This document shows, one piece after another, positions 32,769-44,429 of a stretch of DNA of 64,000 nt. The DNA is from Puccinia triticina. Taxonomy: Eukaryota > Basidiomycota > Pucciniomycetes > Pucciniales > Pucciniaceae. Made by a program: the position numbers and the translations under genes. Within the stretch, counting starts at the first letter, position 1, and each line of letters opens with the position of its first letter. Where the stretch lies: contig NC_070563.1 in the NCBI RefSeq assembly GCF_026914185.1, forward strand, positions 1,364,001-1,428,000, written 5' to 3'. The notes beneath the pieces were generated by a model. It searched no databases and was not told the origin of the DNA. It was given only the letters and a program-made list of their open reading frames with translations.

Positions 32769-33610
32769 TGTGAGCCTGTGTCTCTTGTGTGACAACAGGA
32801 CACAAGGAAAATGGGGGGATTCTGGTTGGATTTCTTGGGATAAAGAAATACAAACAGAGAGAGAAGAAAGAAAGAGAGTAAGAGAAGATCAGGCCTAGAC
32901 TTTAAGTCTTAATTAATTGATCTGGGCTATTCTCAACCTGGAAAAGTTGGAAGCCAGCTGTGCAAGGCCAAGAAAGAGTGCAACAGCCTCCACTCACAAC
33001 AAGGAAACGTTGGTGGGATTCAGAAGTAGGGTTACTACTCTGCTCTGGTTTTGTAGGTCTTAACCAGAGATAACCTTTTGATCTTTTAAGATTGAAAGAG
33101 TTGAAGAAAAGAAGAAACAATCAAGAGCAACAGAGTTTCACTCTGGATAAGCAAGGTTCAGAGAAAGAGTTTACTTACTGTCAATATCCTAGGCGCCTGT
33201 GACGGTAGGTATACTGGGAGTGTGGTAATCTCTTTGGTGGTGATCCTGGGTTATCTGGGGTGTGGTTCTGGTGTGCTGAAGTCTGTGTATCCGCCTCAGG
33301 CAAGGGGGATCCAGACTACGAAAATTTTCACAGTTTGCTTATGTAATTTACATATGTACATGTGGTTTGGCGCGCCTGGTAGCGCTGACACGTCACAACT
33401 GCGCATGCGCGCCACAACTCAAGAACTCAGGGAAGGAGTATAGTTACAAAGAATTGATAAGTTGTAACTAGGGTTAAAATTGCATGAGGAATCAGAAAAT
33501 GAAGTCAAAACAGTGATGTCTCTTAAGATGAAAAAGATATGAAGTAATTTCATATGTAATGAGTAGAAAAGGCAGACTTTAGGTCAGCTGTGTTGACTCT
33601 AAGGCTGACA
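32769..33610 (-). repeat. Gypsy I 3' LTR
   Basis: 842 bp, TG...CA termini on both strands. Functionally 3' because the coding strand is minus. A purine-rich minus-strand tract (GGTGGTAGGGAA, 33611-33622) abuts it. Confidence 0.9.
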
Positions 33611-33647
33611 TTCCCTACCACCAAAAAGGTTGGATTTCTGTAGGAAA

Positions 33648-36600
33648 TTAAACCATAGGGGCAGACCTCTTCTCACTTCTGAACTTCCTTAGAAGGATAG
33701 CAGAGTCTGGGATGTCCTTCTCAAGGAGCCATTCATCATGATCAGCACTCAAACCTTTGTATCTGGCTAAGTACATCATCACATCTCTGTTCTCCACTCT
33801 CAATCTTTTGTCTCTGAGAATCTTCTGTATCACTTTATTTTGAGGGTTCTTATCCATGGGGGGAATGACAACTTTAACCTTCTGTCTCAAGGGGAACTTA
33901 TCTGGGTTAGGGTCTCTGTAAGGTTTCACTAAGCTGACAGGGAATGTAGGATGTTTTCTGCTGAATTCTTCAGTCAGTATTACCTCTACAGCATTCTTTC
34001 CATGCAAAGCTTTCACTAGGAATGGTCCAGCAAAGGAGTCTCTCATCTTCTTGGGGCCAGATAAGTTGTTGAAGTTTGCTGTGGATATCAGGACTTTATC
34101 ACCAACCTTAAATGATGGTTCTTTGTGAGTCTTGTCCCATCTTTCTTTGTTATAAGATGTAGCTTCTGTTATACATTGCTCAGCATGTTTTCTAGCTTTC
34201 TCAAAGATTTTTCCATAGGCAAGAGCAGTAGGATGAATGTCTACAGAGTCTTGTTTCAAGAAATTCCTGGGAAGGTTTGGGATCCAACCTTTCTCCAGGA
34301 TGGCAGGAGGTTTTCCAGTGGTTGAGTGTATACTGGTGCAGTAGGCTAGCTCAAGAATTGGTAAAAGTGAGACCCAGTCATGAGTGTACCCATCATTGTC
34401 TTTGAATTCCAGTCCATAGGCACAAAATCTCCTGATCATATCTTCAAGTGTTTGTATCATCCTTTCAGCCAGACCATCAGTCTGGGGGTGGTAAGCAGTA
34501 GAGAAGGAGAGTTTTGTTCCTAGCATACTATGCAAGCCAGTCCAGAATTCAGATGTGAATTTTGGATCTCTGTCAGAGATGATAATTCTTGGGATACCAG
34601 TTCTAGGCATCACTCTGTTCCAAAACAGTATGGCAGTATCCATTGCAGAGTCATCCTTGAAGCAGGGCACAAATATTGGAGTCTTGGAGTATCTGTCTAC
34701 TATTACCAGACAAGCATTGAAACTAGCAGCTCCTCCAGGAGATAAGGAAGTTACCCAATCCATATTGATCACATCCCATGGCTTAGAAGGCTCTTCAATT
34801 TTCATGAGCAGCCCAAATCTCTTGCCTGTGGCTTTATTTGCTTTCTGGCATCTATCACAGGAAGAGCAGTATTCACCAGTGTCTTGTCTCCAAGTAGCCC
34901 ACCAGGCAGTGTCTGCTACTTTCTCCAAAGTCCTGTCTTCAGAAAGGTGACCAGAGTAGACACTGTCATGGCATTCATGCAAGATGGTGTTAATGCTGTT
35001 TTTGTCAGCTAGAACCAGCACAGAATTGTGTTTTTCTCTGAAGTAGATGAGGCCATCAAATAGTGAGAATCTTCCTTCATCATATAACTTTCTCCAAGGT
35101 TCCTGTAGAGAGTTTTTCAGCTGGGAATCCTTGGCATCCTTCAGCAAAAGTTCAGACAAGATAGTAGTGTTCTTATCTTGTTGGTAACCTTCTCTTACTG
35201 AGTCAAAGAATTCATTCTTGAAGGTAGAGACATGTATGCCCATGATGGGGAATCTATCATCATCCTTGTCCTCAGGGTCATAAGCAGGGTTACTTGGATC
35301 ATTTGGTAAAGCCCATCTGCTAAGTCCATCAGCATTCTTGTGAATATTCCCATCTCTGTGGATGATGGTCATATTGCCTCTGTATTCCTGAATGGCAATC
35401 TGCCACCTGAGCATATGTCTGTTGGGAGTCTTCATGTTCAGCAGAGATCTCAAAGCTGTGCAATCTGTTACAACATGAAATACACTACCATCCAAGTAGT
35501 AATGGAGTTTTTCCAAGGCCCAAACCAGACATAAGCATTCAAGTTGACTAGCACCATATCTTGTTTCACTGTCCTTCAGTTGTCTGGATATGAAAACAAT
35601 GGGCCCTTCTTTTCTCACTCCATCAATGACTTGGACTTGATGTAAAGCAGCACCTAGACCAGTCATGCTAGCATCTACATATAGTGTGAAGGGATGGGCC
35701 CAGTCTGGGAACAGTAGCAAGGGTGCTGTGGTCAGTTTCTCTTTCAACAAGTTGTATGCCACTATCCTATGATGAGTCATCTCATATATGACATCTATTC
35801 TTGTGAGCTCAGTAAGAGGTTTTGCTATCTCAGCAAACTTCTCAATGTGTTGTCTGTAGTAACCAGCAAAACCAAGAAAAGATTGCATTTCCTTCCTGCT
35901 ACTAGGCACAGGCTTCTGGAGGACAGCAGCTACTTTATTCTGATCTATTCCTATAGCAATTCCAGAAACAAGATGACCTAGAGCTTTGATTTGGTCAAAT
36001 CCAAAGTTACACTTCTTCAAGGAGATTTTCATGTTCATGTTGATGACAACTTTAAGTATCCTGTCTATCCTAGTAAGGTGTTCTTCCCAAGTATTGGACA
36101 TAATAATAATATCATCAATGTAGATAATGACCCATTTCTCATCAATTTCCTTTCTGAATTCAATGTCCATCATCCTCTGGAAATGAGATGGGGCATTCTT
36201 GATCCCAAAAGGCATCCTCAGGTATTCATAGATTCCTTTGTGCATAATAATCCTGAGCAGGTGTCTGGAATCTTCTGCAATGACATTCTGATGAAAACCT
36301 TTGAGCACATCCATGCTGGTCAGGAATTTAGCTTTGGCCAGGTTGTTCAGAGTTTCACTGATTTTTGGAATGGGATATCTGTCTGAAGCAGTGTAGGAGT
36401 TTAGGGCTCTGAAATCTCCTACCATTCTGGACTTCCCATTGTGCCAGGCAATGATAACAGGAGTGGTAATCTCAACTACTTCATTATGGCCAACTTTCCT
36501 TAGAACATTCAGCTTTACTAGCTCTTCAATATGTTGCTCAAGAGCTTCTCTGCTTTTGGGGCTGGCAGGATAAGGAGGTCTTCTGAGGAGAGGGGGATAA

Positions 36601-38009
36601 GGCCTTTCAGTTGTCAGTTTGAGATGAACTTCATGACCTTTAATGGCACCAAGGGGCTGGTTGGTGTTAGAGAAAGCAAGTTTGTTATTATAGAGGACTT
36701 CAAACAGTTTCTCTTTCTGCTCAATGGTTAGCTTATCACTGAACTTGGCTTCACAGAGTTCCTCTGCAATAAATTGCTGGAGTTGAGGATGGGACTTCTT
36801 TACAGCAGAAATTTCATTGGAAGGACTCATTTTCTCTAGATGATGAGACTTAAAACTGAATTTCTTCCTCTTGTTCTCATTTCCAATGGTAAAGAATCTC
36901 TCTTTGCTGTTTGTGATATCAAAACCATAAAGAGACATGTAATCATTTCCAAGGATAAGGTAGTTTATTCTTGCGTTTTTCATAACTACAAATTCTGCTA
37001 GAATTCTGATGGAACCTTTAGTGTGAGGAAAAATTAAAGCCATTTCTATTATGCCCATTGGTTGTAATTGATCACTACAGCTGTGGAATTTAGCATGATT
37101 GATTGGCATGAGTTTGTTTTCCCATTCTGGTATTATAGAATCTAGCAGTTTGTTGCTGATGATTGAACAAGAAGCTCCACTATCAAGAAGGCATGAGTGT
37201 TCTCTAGATTCAATGAGGACAGTAGTGAGATTAGCTTTTCCAGTGAGATGAGCTTTTCCTCTATCAGGCTTACATTTTATGAGTCTGGCATCTTCTATGT
37301 GGGAAGATTGACAGGCTTTGTCCCAAGTCTGGGGTTGATGAGTCTCAGCTTGGATTTCAGCAATGGAGAATTCTTGATTTATCTCACATTCTACAGCATG
37401 AGCTCCAAAATCAAAGTCAACCAAGGGATCATAGTTGCTACCATTTCCATTATCCATGGCAAGTATCATATGGTTGGTTCTATGATTTTCTTCTTCTTCA
37501 TCTAGCTCAGATTCAGACTTTGGTTGCTCACCTTGATCTTCTCCATTGTCACTCTTGGCATCATCATCATCATCCATTCCCACATTGTTTATCCTGTTCT
37601 TTTTCTTAGGGCATTCCCTGGAGAAGTGGCCAGTTTGTTTGCAGAAATGACATATAAGTTTGTCCTTATCAGTGGCAGGGACAGGATTCCTTTTTGAGGA
37701 GGACTCAGTTGGCTTATCAGCTTTTTCAGGAGTGGGATTATTTCTCCATTGGGATCTGTTTGGAGCATTATAACTGTTTGTCACAGGCTTGTTTCTTTTC
37801 ATTACTCTGTCTATGACTTCTTCAGCAATTATAACCATGTCCTCAAAACTCATTTCAGTAGCATCTCTCTTGTACCTGCTTTTAACAGCATGCTCAAGAT
37901 TTGGGGGGCATTGCTTTAAGATCTTCTCACAAATGAGATACTCACTGAGCTCAGGTTGATAGGCTTTCAGTCTTTCTCTTTGAGTACCAAACCATTTATG
38001 GATTCTCCT
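33648..38009 (-). CDS. Gypsy I pol region (zinc knuckle, PR, RT, RNase H, IN, chromodomain)
   Basis: A 1401-codon frame from the first ATG at 37853; the same frame is open upstream to the TGA at 38010-38012. Numbering from that ATG: zinc knuckle C68-X2-C71-X4-H76-X4-C81; acidic spacer; retropepsin DSGA at 224-227; RT about 440-620 with FRALNSYT and the YIDD box at 578-581; RNase H about 722-840 ([15 protein letters not shown]); integrase HHCC zinc region about 959-1002 (HECHD, H969, CDRC); integrase core D1032, D1094 and E1130, the last two separated by 35 residues; C-terminal chromodomain about 1340-1395 ([12 protein letters not shown]). All key residues I can check are present. This architecture is that of the chromoviral Gypsy clade, whose chromodomain is thought to guide insertion to specific chromatin. 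Confidence 0.95.
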   Translation of the reverse strand, partial: RRIHKWFGTQRERLKAYQPELSEYLICEKILKQCPPNLEHAVKSRYKRDATEMSFEDMVIIAEEVIDRVMKRNKPVTNSYNAPNRSQWRNNPTPEKADKPTESSSKRNPVPATDKDKLICHFCKQTGHFSRECPKKKNRINNVGMDDDDDAKSDNGEDQGEQPKSESELDEEEENHRTNHMILAMDNGNGSNYDPLVDFDFGAHAVECEINQEFSIAEIQAETHQPQTWDKACQSSHIEDARLIKCKPDRGKAHLTGKANLTTVLIESREHSCLLDSGASCSIISNKLLDSIIPEWENKLMPINHAKFHSCSDQLQPMGIIEMALIFPHTKGSIRILAEFVVMKNARINYLILGNDYMSLYGFDITNSKERFFTIGNENKRKKFSFKSHHLEKMSPSNEISAVKKSHPQLQQFIAEELCEAKFSDKLTIEQKEKLFEVLYNNKLAFSNTNQPLGAIKGHEVHLKLTTERPYPPLLRRPPYPASPKSREALEQHIEELVKLNVLRKVGHNEVVEITTPVIIAWHNGKSRMVGDFRALNSYTASDRYPIPKISETLNNLAKAKFLTSMDVLKGFHQNVIAEDSRHLLRIIMHKGIYEYLRMPFGIKNAPSHFQRMMDIEFRKEIDEKWVIIYIDDIIIMSNTWEEHLTRIDRILKVVINMNMKISLKKCNFGFDQIKALGHLVSGIAIGIDQNKVAAVLQKPVPSSRKEMQSFLGFAGYYRQHIEKFAEIAKPLTELTRIDVIYEMTHHRIVAYNLLKEKLTTAPLLLFPDWAHPFTLYVDASMTGLGAALHQVQVIDGVRKEGPIVFISRQLKDSETRYGASQLECLCLVWALEKLHYYLDGSVFHVVTDCTALRSLLNMKTPNRHMLRWQIAIQEYRGNMTIIHRDGNIHKNADGLSRWALPNDPSNPAYDPEDKDDDRFPIMGIHVSTFKNEFFDSVREGYQQDKNTTILSELLLKDAKDSQLKNSLQEPWRKLYDEGRFSLFDGLIYFREKHNSVLVLADKNSINTILHECHDSVYSGHLSEDRTLEKVADTAWWATWRQDTGEYCSSCDRCQKANKATGKRFGLLMKIEEPSKPWDVINMDWVTSLSPGGAASFNACLVIVDRYSKTPIFVPCFKDDSAMDTAILFWNRVMPRTGIPRIIISDRDPKFTSEFWTGLHSMLGTKLSFSTAYHPQTDGLAERMIQTLEDMIRRFCAYGLEFKDNDGYTHDWVSLLPILELAYCTSIHSTTGKPPAILEKGWIPNLPRNFLKQDSVDIHPTALAYGKIFEKARKHAEQCITEATSYNKERWDKTHKEPSFKVGDKVLISTANFNNLSGPKKMRDSFAGPFLVKALHGKNAVEVILTEEFSRKHPTFPVSLVKPYRDPNPDKFPLRQKVKVVIPPMDKNPQNKVIQKILRDKRLRVENRDVMMYLARYKGLSADHDEWLLEKDIPDSAILLRKFRSEKRSAPMV

Positions 38010-40436
38010 TCAATCATAAGTAAAGTGATCACTTTCAAACTCCTGTTGCATTTTCCATTTCCAATTCTCAGTACCAAATTTGTTTCTGATGGCATTCTTC
38101 CACCAAGCCCAAGATTTGTTCCCATACTTATCTCTGATTCCAAGGTACCAGTTTCTAGCAGTGTCAGTCAAGATAATTGTCAGTCTACTAATTATCATAT
38201 GGTCCAACATTAAATAGTCCCTGACAAGGATATCAGTGTTCTTGATCCATAGCTCATGGTTGTAAGGTAATTCTCCTGAGAACTTCTCCCAATCACTGTT
38301 TTTTGGTATGCCTTTCCACAGCTCTTTCCTCATATCAAAGTCAATTGGTCCATGATCAATGTAAGGGAATTCATCATTGGAGAATGGACTGTTATGATTG
38401 TTAGCTGGTTTGGAGAAGTTGGGTTTATCTGATTGGTGAGAGTCAGGTAGAGGAGTATTGTCCATGGTAGGAGGTGGTCTGTGGGAAGTAAAATGAGCAG
38501 GATTTCTCAGATTATCTTGGTGGTGTTGGCCCTCACTCTGAGCATTAAGCACTGGATTATTATAGTTGAGATGAGGAGGACAATCTCTATCAGTAGGTCC
38601 AATCAATTGCTCTAACTTGGTATTGGTACTATTCACTACAGAAGAAATATCACAGAGTCTCCTTTTGGTCTGCTCAAATCTATTGTGGCCATTAGATTGG
38701 AGGTCACTCATTTGATTTTCTAAAGAGGAAAGTTTGTGATACATTTTAACTTCCATTTCATCCAAATTCTTACCAAGTAAGTCCATATTGGAATGGCATT
38801 GGGATTCATTGACTAGAATGAGGTCTTGTACTCCTTCTAATTTCTCTTGAACACCTCCTAGCTTTTCTTCAAGGAGTTTTCTCAATTGTTCAAACTCATT
38901 GGAATTCACAGCAGGTCTCTCTTTGGCGCAGTCTCTCATTTGATTCAGGAATTGGTCAAGCAAATGGGGCATAAATTCCTCTCTAAAGATATCAATGATG
39001 GAAACATTGAGGACTTCTCTGAAATTTTGGACACAAGATTCTAAAAGAGTACCAGGGATTGTTTCCACAGTTCCAGACAGTTCAGAAAGAAATTTAGAGA
39101 ACAATGAATGTAATTTTTCTTCTAACAAAATGGGACCATTGTTAGACAAATCATTGTTAAGATGACTAAGGAAAATTTCTCTGCTGGATTGGCTAGAAAG
39201 ATTATCAAGATCTAAACTTAAACCCAGGGGAGAGGCTGAACTTATTGGTGAAAACCTCTGCCTCTCCCTCTCCCTCTGCCGCGGCCTCTCCCGTTGGACC
39301 TGGTCAACCTCATCAAAAACTCCCCGACGTTGATGATCCTGTGGGTATTCCCCAAGGGCGGGTTCCAGTTCCTCCCGGATCCTCTCGAGCCGTGGAAATG
39401 GGACTGATGGTGGTAATTCCCGCGCTGACCTCCCCACTGTTGATAATGGGGTTGAGGTTGATGGTAATGCGCGTTGGGGCGCTGGTAGGGATGATGGCGC
39501 GGCGCTTGGGTCCCATCTAGCTGTGTGGAAGCTGGTGGGAGTCTCGCCATTTGCTGTTGTTGCGGAGGGGGCGGCGGCGGCATTTGAAGAGCCTGATGGT
39601 CGTAGGGGGGCGGCATTGGCGCTTGGGGCACGTAAGGGGGGGTAGGACCCTGGTAACCGGTCTCTTGCGCTTGGTGTCGCGAAGTTGGAGGCTCTGGTGT
39701 CGGCGTAGCTACCATAGGTTGGTGGCCTGGGTGTGGGGCTATGGCTAGGCCGGTGTTGGTCTGCGCGGTTATTATCGGCGGTGCTCTGCGCTCGGCTTCT
39801 AAGGTCTGCTGGTATAACGTCCTCTCCAGAGCGTTGAGGTCCTCTCTGGGGATCCAGTCCTGGCTGAGACGGATAGCTTCGTCTCTCCCAACCATCTCTT
39901 CTATCATCTCTTGCGTCGTAGCGGCTTGAGAGAGGAGGCGCCTCAGAGCTCGTGTATTCTGCGTCTCCCGAGCGCGGACGTGCAGTTTGTATTGCTCGTT
40001 GAGAAGGTTGACTAAATCTAGGATCTCCTGATCCTCCGGCGTGAGCTCCATTGGTCCGGAGGAATCTTGAGGAGCCTGGTTCTGAGCTGGGTGAACCAGG
40101 GATAGATCTGGCGGCGCTCCCGGTCGCAAACCCTCTGGGTTGGTAGGCTGGGGGGAGGGATGAAGTCTCATCTGCTCCCTCTCTATTGGTCGCGGTACCG
40201 GCGTCGACCTGTTCGAAGCTAGGGCCAGGGACGTCTCCCTCGGATTGTACAGAGCTGGGGGAATGCCCGTGTCCGGCGGCAAAGGTTCCTCTCGAGGGAG
40301 CGCGAGAAAGTCCTCGTCCAACTGCGGTAATGCCGACTCTAGCTCGTTGAAGCCGTTCCTCTGCGGCTGGGCTGAGCTGGTAGCGGAGTCGTTGCTCTGC
40401 TGAGAGGTCCCTTCCATTTCTAAGATGGGGGGGCAT
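38010..40436 (-). CDS. Gypsy I gag, ends at in-frame TGA
   Basis: 808 codons from ATG at 40436 to TGA at 38010-38012. Residues 1-400 are R/S/P-rich and encoded by GC-rich DNA; the rest is AT-rich. A helical, coiled-coil-prone segment (EKLGGVQEKLEGVQDLIL and flanks) lies in the second half, and the C-terminal part has the capsid-like motifs NWYLGIRDKYG and SWAWWKNAI. The zinc knuckle expected at the end of gag lies after the TGA, in the same frame. The TGA therefore interrupts a single gag-pol frame inside gag rather than at a gag/pol boundary. Continuation after the stop ([13 protein letters not shown]) is gag-like. Confidence 0.85.
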   Translation of the reverse strand: MPPHLRNGRDLSAEQRLRYQLSPAAEERLQRARVGITAVGRGLSRAPSRGTFAAGHGHSPSSVQSEGDVPGPSFEQVDAGTATNREGADETSSLPPAYQPRGFATGSAARSIPGSPSSEPGSSRFLRTNGAHAGGSGDPRFSQPSQRAIQTARPRSGDAEYTSSEAPPLSSRYDARDDRRDGWERRSYPSQPGLDPQRGPQRSGEDVIPADLRSRAQSTADNNRADQHRPSHSPTPRPPTYGSYADTRASNFATPSARDRLPGSYPPLRAPSANAAPLRPSGSSNAAAAPSATTANGETPTSFHTARWDPSAAPSSLPAPQRALPSTSTPLSTVGRSARELPPSVPFPRLERIREELEPALGEYPQDHQRRGVFDEVDQVQRERPRQRERERQRFSPISSASPLGLSLDLDNLSSQSSREIFLSHLNNDLSNNGPILLEEKLHSLFSKFLSELSGTVETIPGTLLESCVQNFREVLNVSIIDIFREEFMPHLLDQFLNQMRDCAKERPAVNSNEFEQLRKLLEEKLGGVQEKLEGVQDLILVNESQCHSNMDLLGKNLDEMEVKMYHKLSSLENQMSDLQSNGHNRFEQTKRRLCDISSVVNSTNTKLEQLIGPTDRDCPPHLNYNNPVLNAQSEGQHHQDNLRNPAHFTSHRPPPTMDNTPLPDSHQSDKPNFSKPANNHNSPFSNDEFPYIDHGPIDFDMRKELWKGIPKNSDWEKFSGELPYNHELWIKNTDILVRDYLMLDHMIISRLTIILTDTARNWYLGIRDKYGNKSWAWWKNAIRNKFGTENWKWKMQQEFESDHFTYD
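39242..40417 (-). CDS. Overlapping 391-codon frame within gag N-terminus
   Basis: ATG at 40417 in a different frame from gag, stop at 39242-39244. It covers almost exactly the GC-rich part of gag. The product looks protein-like: E/L/R-rich helical stretches (EDQEILDLVNLLNEQYKL, RALRRLLSQAATTQEMIEEM), then a P/Q/H-rich region and a terminal RGRGRGRGRG tract of the sort found in nucleic-acid-binding proteins. It may be a real overlapping gene, or the original frame of a captured sequence that gag now reads out of frame. Confidence 0.45.
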   Translation of the reverse strand: MEGTSQQSNDSATSSAQPQRNGFNELESALPQLDEDFLALPREEPLPPDTGIPPALYNPRETSLALASNRSTPVPRPIEREQMRLHPSPQPTNPEGLRPGAPPDLSLVHPAQNQAPQDSSGPMELTPEDQEILDLVNLLNEQYKLHVRARETQNTRALRRLLSQAATTQEMIEEMVGRDEAIRLSQDWIPREDLNALERTLYQQTLEAERRAPPIITAQTNTGLAIAPHPGHQPMVATPTPEPPTSRHQAQETGYQGPTPPYVPQAPMPPPYDHQALQMPPPPPPQQQQMARLPPASTQLDGTQAPRHHPYQRPNAHYHQPQPHYQQWGGQRGNYHHQSHFHGSRGSGRNWNPPLGNTHRIINVGEFLMRLTRSNGRGRGRGRGRGRGFHQ

Positions 40437-41175
40437 TTTGTACGATTAGTTATTAGTTTTTTTTTTTTGTTTTGTTTTTTTTTTTGTGTTTTTATGTTTT
40501 AATATGTGGAAATAAAGAAATAAAGAAAAGAAAAGTACCTGAAACCTTAGCTTTGGCGGAAAGTCTGCGGCTTTTACGCGTAGTAGAAGAGACTTTCTTC
40601 TTTTTTTGTTTGGCTTTGGTTTTTGCGGTAGGTTCAGTCGTCCAGTCGTCTATATTAACAGCGGCTGTGACTTTTTTGCGACGGACTTTCGGAAAAGTAG
40701 TTGTAGCAATGGGTGTCCAAGATGTACTACTAATTAGATTTCCGTTTTGCGGAGTAGCAATTATCCTATTTTCGTAATCTTCTTCTTCTTCGCTGTCCTA
40801 CGCCGTTGCGAATTTTTTTACGGTCAATTGCGGCAATTATAGTTCAGAAGGCAAGGAATCTTTTGAGCGTACTCCGATTTTTGATATCTCCTCTTGATCC
40901 GAAGGTATAGAGGAGTCAAGGGAGGATAAATCCGACGAAGGAATAAATAGGTCCGCGGAAGAGTCGCAATTCTGCACTTTCACGGTTAGAGGGGACGTAA
41001 AATTTTTTTTCAAGGGTTCAGTTAGGGATTTAACCAATATAGAACCAATTTGGGAAAGTTTTGAGAGAATTTTAGCGTTAGTAGTATATGTAAAAAGAAT
41101 TTTTTTTTTTGATTTAAACAGGATGATCAGTCCTTGGCTTTTAAGCAGTCTAGAAGTATGAAAAAGGGAGGATAT
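40437..41175 (-). other. Gypsy I leader between primer site and gag
   Basis: T/A-rich runs near 40450-40500. One minus-strand frame (41280-40837) crosses from the LTR but has no recognisable domain. Treated as untranslated leader. Confidence 0.4.
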
Positions 41176-41193
41176 TTCCCGATGAGGCCCCCA
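41176..41193 (-). other. Gypsy I primer-binding site
   Basis: Minus strand immediately after the 5' LTR reads TGGGGGCCTCATCGGGAA. The initial TGG complements the CCA end of a tRNA. I cannot name the tRNA. Confidence 0.55.
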
Positions 41194-41195
41194 AT

Positions 41196-42037
41196 TGTGA
41201 GCCTGTGTCTCTTGTGTGACAACAGGACACAAGGAAAATGGGGGGATTCTGGTTGGATTTCTTGGGATAAAGAAATACAAACAGAGAGAGAAGAAAGAAA
41301 GAGAGTAAGAGAAGATCAGGCCTAGACTTTAAGTCTTAATTAATTGATCTGGGCTATTCTCAACCTGGAAAAGTTGGAAGCCAGCTGTGCAAGGCCAAGA
41401 AAGAGTGCAACAGCCTCCACTCACAACAAGGAAACGTTGGTGGGATTCAGAAGTAGGGTTACTACTCTGCTCTGGTTTTGTAGGTCTTAACCAGAGATAA
41501 CCTTTTGATCTTTTAAGATTGAAAGAGTTGAAGAAAAGAAGAAACAATCAAGAGCAACAGAGTTTCACTCTGGATAAGCAAGGTTCAGAGAAAGAGTTTA
41601 CTTACTGTCAATATCCTAGGCGCCTGTGACGGTAGGTATACTGGGAGTGTGGTAATCTCTTTGGTGGTGATCCTGGGTTATCTGGGGTGTGGTTCTGGTG
41701 TGCTGAAGTCTGTGTATCCGCCTCAGGCAAGGGGGATCCAGACTACGAAAATTTTCACAGTTTGCTTATGTAATTTACATATGTACATGTGGTTTGGCGC
41801 GCCTGGTAGCGCTGACACGTCACAACTGCGCATGCGCGCCACAACTCAAGAACTCAGGGAAGGAGTATAGTTACAAAGAATTGATAAGTTGTAACTAGGG
41901 TTAAAATTGCATGAGGAATCAGAAAATGAAGTCAAAACAGTGATGTCTCTTAAGATGAAAAAGATATGAAGTAATTTCATGTGTAATGAGTAGAAAAGGC
42001 AGACTTTAGGTCAGCTGTGTTGACTCTAAGGCTGACA
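41196..42037 (-). repeat. Gypsy I 5' LTR
   Basis: 842 bp and nearly identical to the 3' LTR. Promoter-bearing LTR for the minus-strand transcript. Confidence 0.9.
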
Positions 42038-42042
42038 TTTAA

Positions 42043-43384
42043 ACTGAGTAATCCTTTGTTTGCGAGGAGGTTGCTCAATTCCTGGTTCAATCATGCATCA
42101 ACGTTATTCTACCTTATTGCTTCCTCATGTCTATAGATTACTTCTGCATCTACGTACTTAATATCATTAAGACTAATTCTGTTGGCTAATGCTGGAAAAG
42201 TGATTGATTGCAAGTGAGCTGTGCAATAAGTGCAACAACTGATTAGCCTGGTGTCTGATCTTGTTGGCTCACAGCTGCTCTTTAAGTACTGACAATGTGG
42301 CCGTCTGGCCCATCTCTTTTGCCTTGGACTGTTCACTGTTCCCTCTGGGTTGTGAGGCTTGGGACTGCTCCCTCAGAGACCTTTGGCTTGTCTTGTCTGC
42401 TTCTTCTGAGGAGGAGGCTGAGATTAGTTTATTTACTTGTATTTTCAAGCAACCAAAACTCTGTTTGAAGGAGCTGAAACTCTGTGGCTTACCAGGCATT
42501 GCAAGTTAGCTTGTGTCATCTTTTACACGATTTGTGATCCTTCCGGCAACAGGTTGGACACTCTGACAATGTTGACCTTGCCTTCCACCTCTTTTACCTT
42601 AGCCAAAGGCTGCCCAGCCCGCACCACATCTCTCGGAAACTTTTCATCCACCGGTGATTGATCCGGCCAGAAGAATGCACATATCCAATGGAGAACCTTT
42701 TCTGCAGCCCAATCCGTTCCAAAGTACTTTCACTGGTCCTTCATGTGATCCATCTCCTTGCAGTAGTCACGGAGTTAGAGATGGCCCCGCCGCACCCGGG
42801 TTAGAGATGCAACGAGTAAACCAGGGTACCTGCGGTGTGTCCGGGTACCGCCTGTTTTTGAAAGAAGTCAAAGGACTAAGATTGCATATGAAGAATAAGC
42901 AACTAAGCTATGTACATAGTTGGTTTATTTAGTAATGATGAAGTTACCTAAGAGCAGAATGCTTGGCCGCTATCTACTTAGTAGAGGAAAGAAATAAGAA
43001 TGAAAAGAGATTCCTCAAATGATCTTTCAAGGGTCTGAGGGACAGTAAAGTTCAACGTCAGGCAAAGCGCAATACACTCACATCTGTTTCAGTTTATCTG
43101 AATCTTACTTCAGTAGAGCGTTTAGCTCCCGTTGTCCAGCTTGTTAAGCTTTGGCGAAACAACGCAGAAGTCGTGCAACGTTGTCTGTTTAAGATCAACA
43201 TAGCCGTAAGTCTTTTTGCACTTTGTTTCTTTTGCCTAGTTTCTCTAACTCGCTAACTCACCTTTTTCCGTTCCTTCTCTTTGAGTAGATCCGGTGGTTT
43301 GTTTGGTCTTTTCCTGCGCGTCTTTGACTAGCAGGAAGGGAATGATGCAGTTAGCAAGCAATCTCTACCGTAAAGCTAAGGAAC
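42043..43384. other. No gene; hAT terminal fragment
   Basis: At about 42777-42860 a TAGAGATGGCCCCG end and GTCCGGGTACCGCCTG subterminal motif mark a fragment of the hAT-type family. The remainder has only short frames. Confidence 0.4.
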
Positions 43385-43388
43385 ACGC

Positions 43389-44171
43389 TGTGGAACTACT
43401 CTTTGGGGGAATAGAGCTTAGAGAGGGATGAGTGTGTGAAAAGCTGCCTCTCAGGTTGGGAGAGTAATATGGGACAAGAATAAGAGTATGGACTCTTAAA
43501 GAAAAGTGTGGCTGATGAAGTATCGAGAATAGTGCTTTCTAGACGAAATCAAGGGGAAAAATATACTGTAAAATATGTGGTAAAAAAGGCTATGTAATTC
43601 TTATTCTGTGAACAGGAATGCAAAAGTGACAATATGATGGGGAACAAACAGAATGGGCCAAAAGGCTCTACATTTATATTGAGGGGAAAACAGGTGGTTC
43701 TGAGACGAAGAGAAAGATGGGAACAGGGTACAAAAAGCCTCCAACAAGGTGAAAAGGCAACAAACCAACAAGGCATCTACTACATGGCTTGGGATGACAT
43801 AAGAGGAAACAATAACCATGGCGCACCAGCCGCCATGCATCTGAGAAAGAGTTACGCCTTGCTGAAATATAGAGGGGTTAATTCTAGTGAGCACTCAGGG
43901 TCCTTCCTATTAGTCTGGCTCTGTTTGATGATGGACTTTCTCCCACTTTGAACCTGATTTTGTACATATTTTATTACCTATTGTGGAGGGCCATCCATGA
44001 AAGTGAATACTGAGAAGTTGAGGCGCCTTGTAGAGATAATTCTAGCCTATTATGAAGTGTCTGTGGGCGTGGATTACATGTACCAGAGTGATTTCTGGGA
44101 GGTGTTGGGCGGTTATTCCTTCCTGGTGAGTGTCTGAGTGATGTAATAAGGTTTTGATTAGGCTCACCACA
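43389..44171 (+). mobile_element. Solo LTR, family W, TSD ACGC
   Basis: Begins TGTGGAACTACTCTTTGGGG and ends GGCTCACCACA, 783 bp, with ACGC at 43385-43388 and 44172-44175. The first 130 bp and the ends match the LTR at 16004-17042. Confidence 0.7.
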
Positions 44172-44429
44172 ACGCTTCTCACCTTTGGTGTTGGCTGTGA
44201 TTCTCTTTGCTAGAGGTATCTGGCAGGGATTTTCCACGTGTTGGTTCTTGCGGCTCGTGGGTTCAGAAACTGTAATCATCATTCAGATGCAATGAGCATT
44301 TTCATCCCCCACGGTACAGCTTTGGACTGCAGAATAAAGTTTGCTTTGCTTACCTTCTTCCGCAGCTGTTTGAGTTCCCGACATCCTCCTCAATTTATGA
44401 GGACGATGTTGTTCACCTTGACTGATAAT

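Larger units (their letters stand above)
32769..42037 (-). mobile_element. Gypsy I: complete chromodomain Gypsy LTR retrotransposon
   Basis: 9.27-kb element with two 842-bp LTRs in direct orientation (TGTGAGCC...GGCTGACA) and the 5-bp duplication TTTAA at 32764-32768 and 42038-42042. I saw only one substitution between the LTRs (near 33557/41984), so insertion is recent. All coding is on the minus strand, so the right LTR is 5'. Order: LTR, primer site, about 0.75-kb leader, gag-pol, purine tract, LTR. A diverged solo LTR of the same family lies at 58261-59177. Confidence 0.95.
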
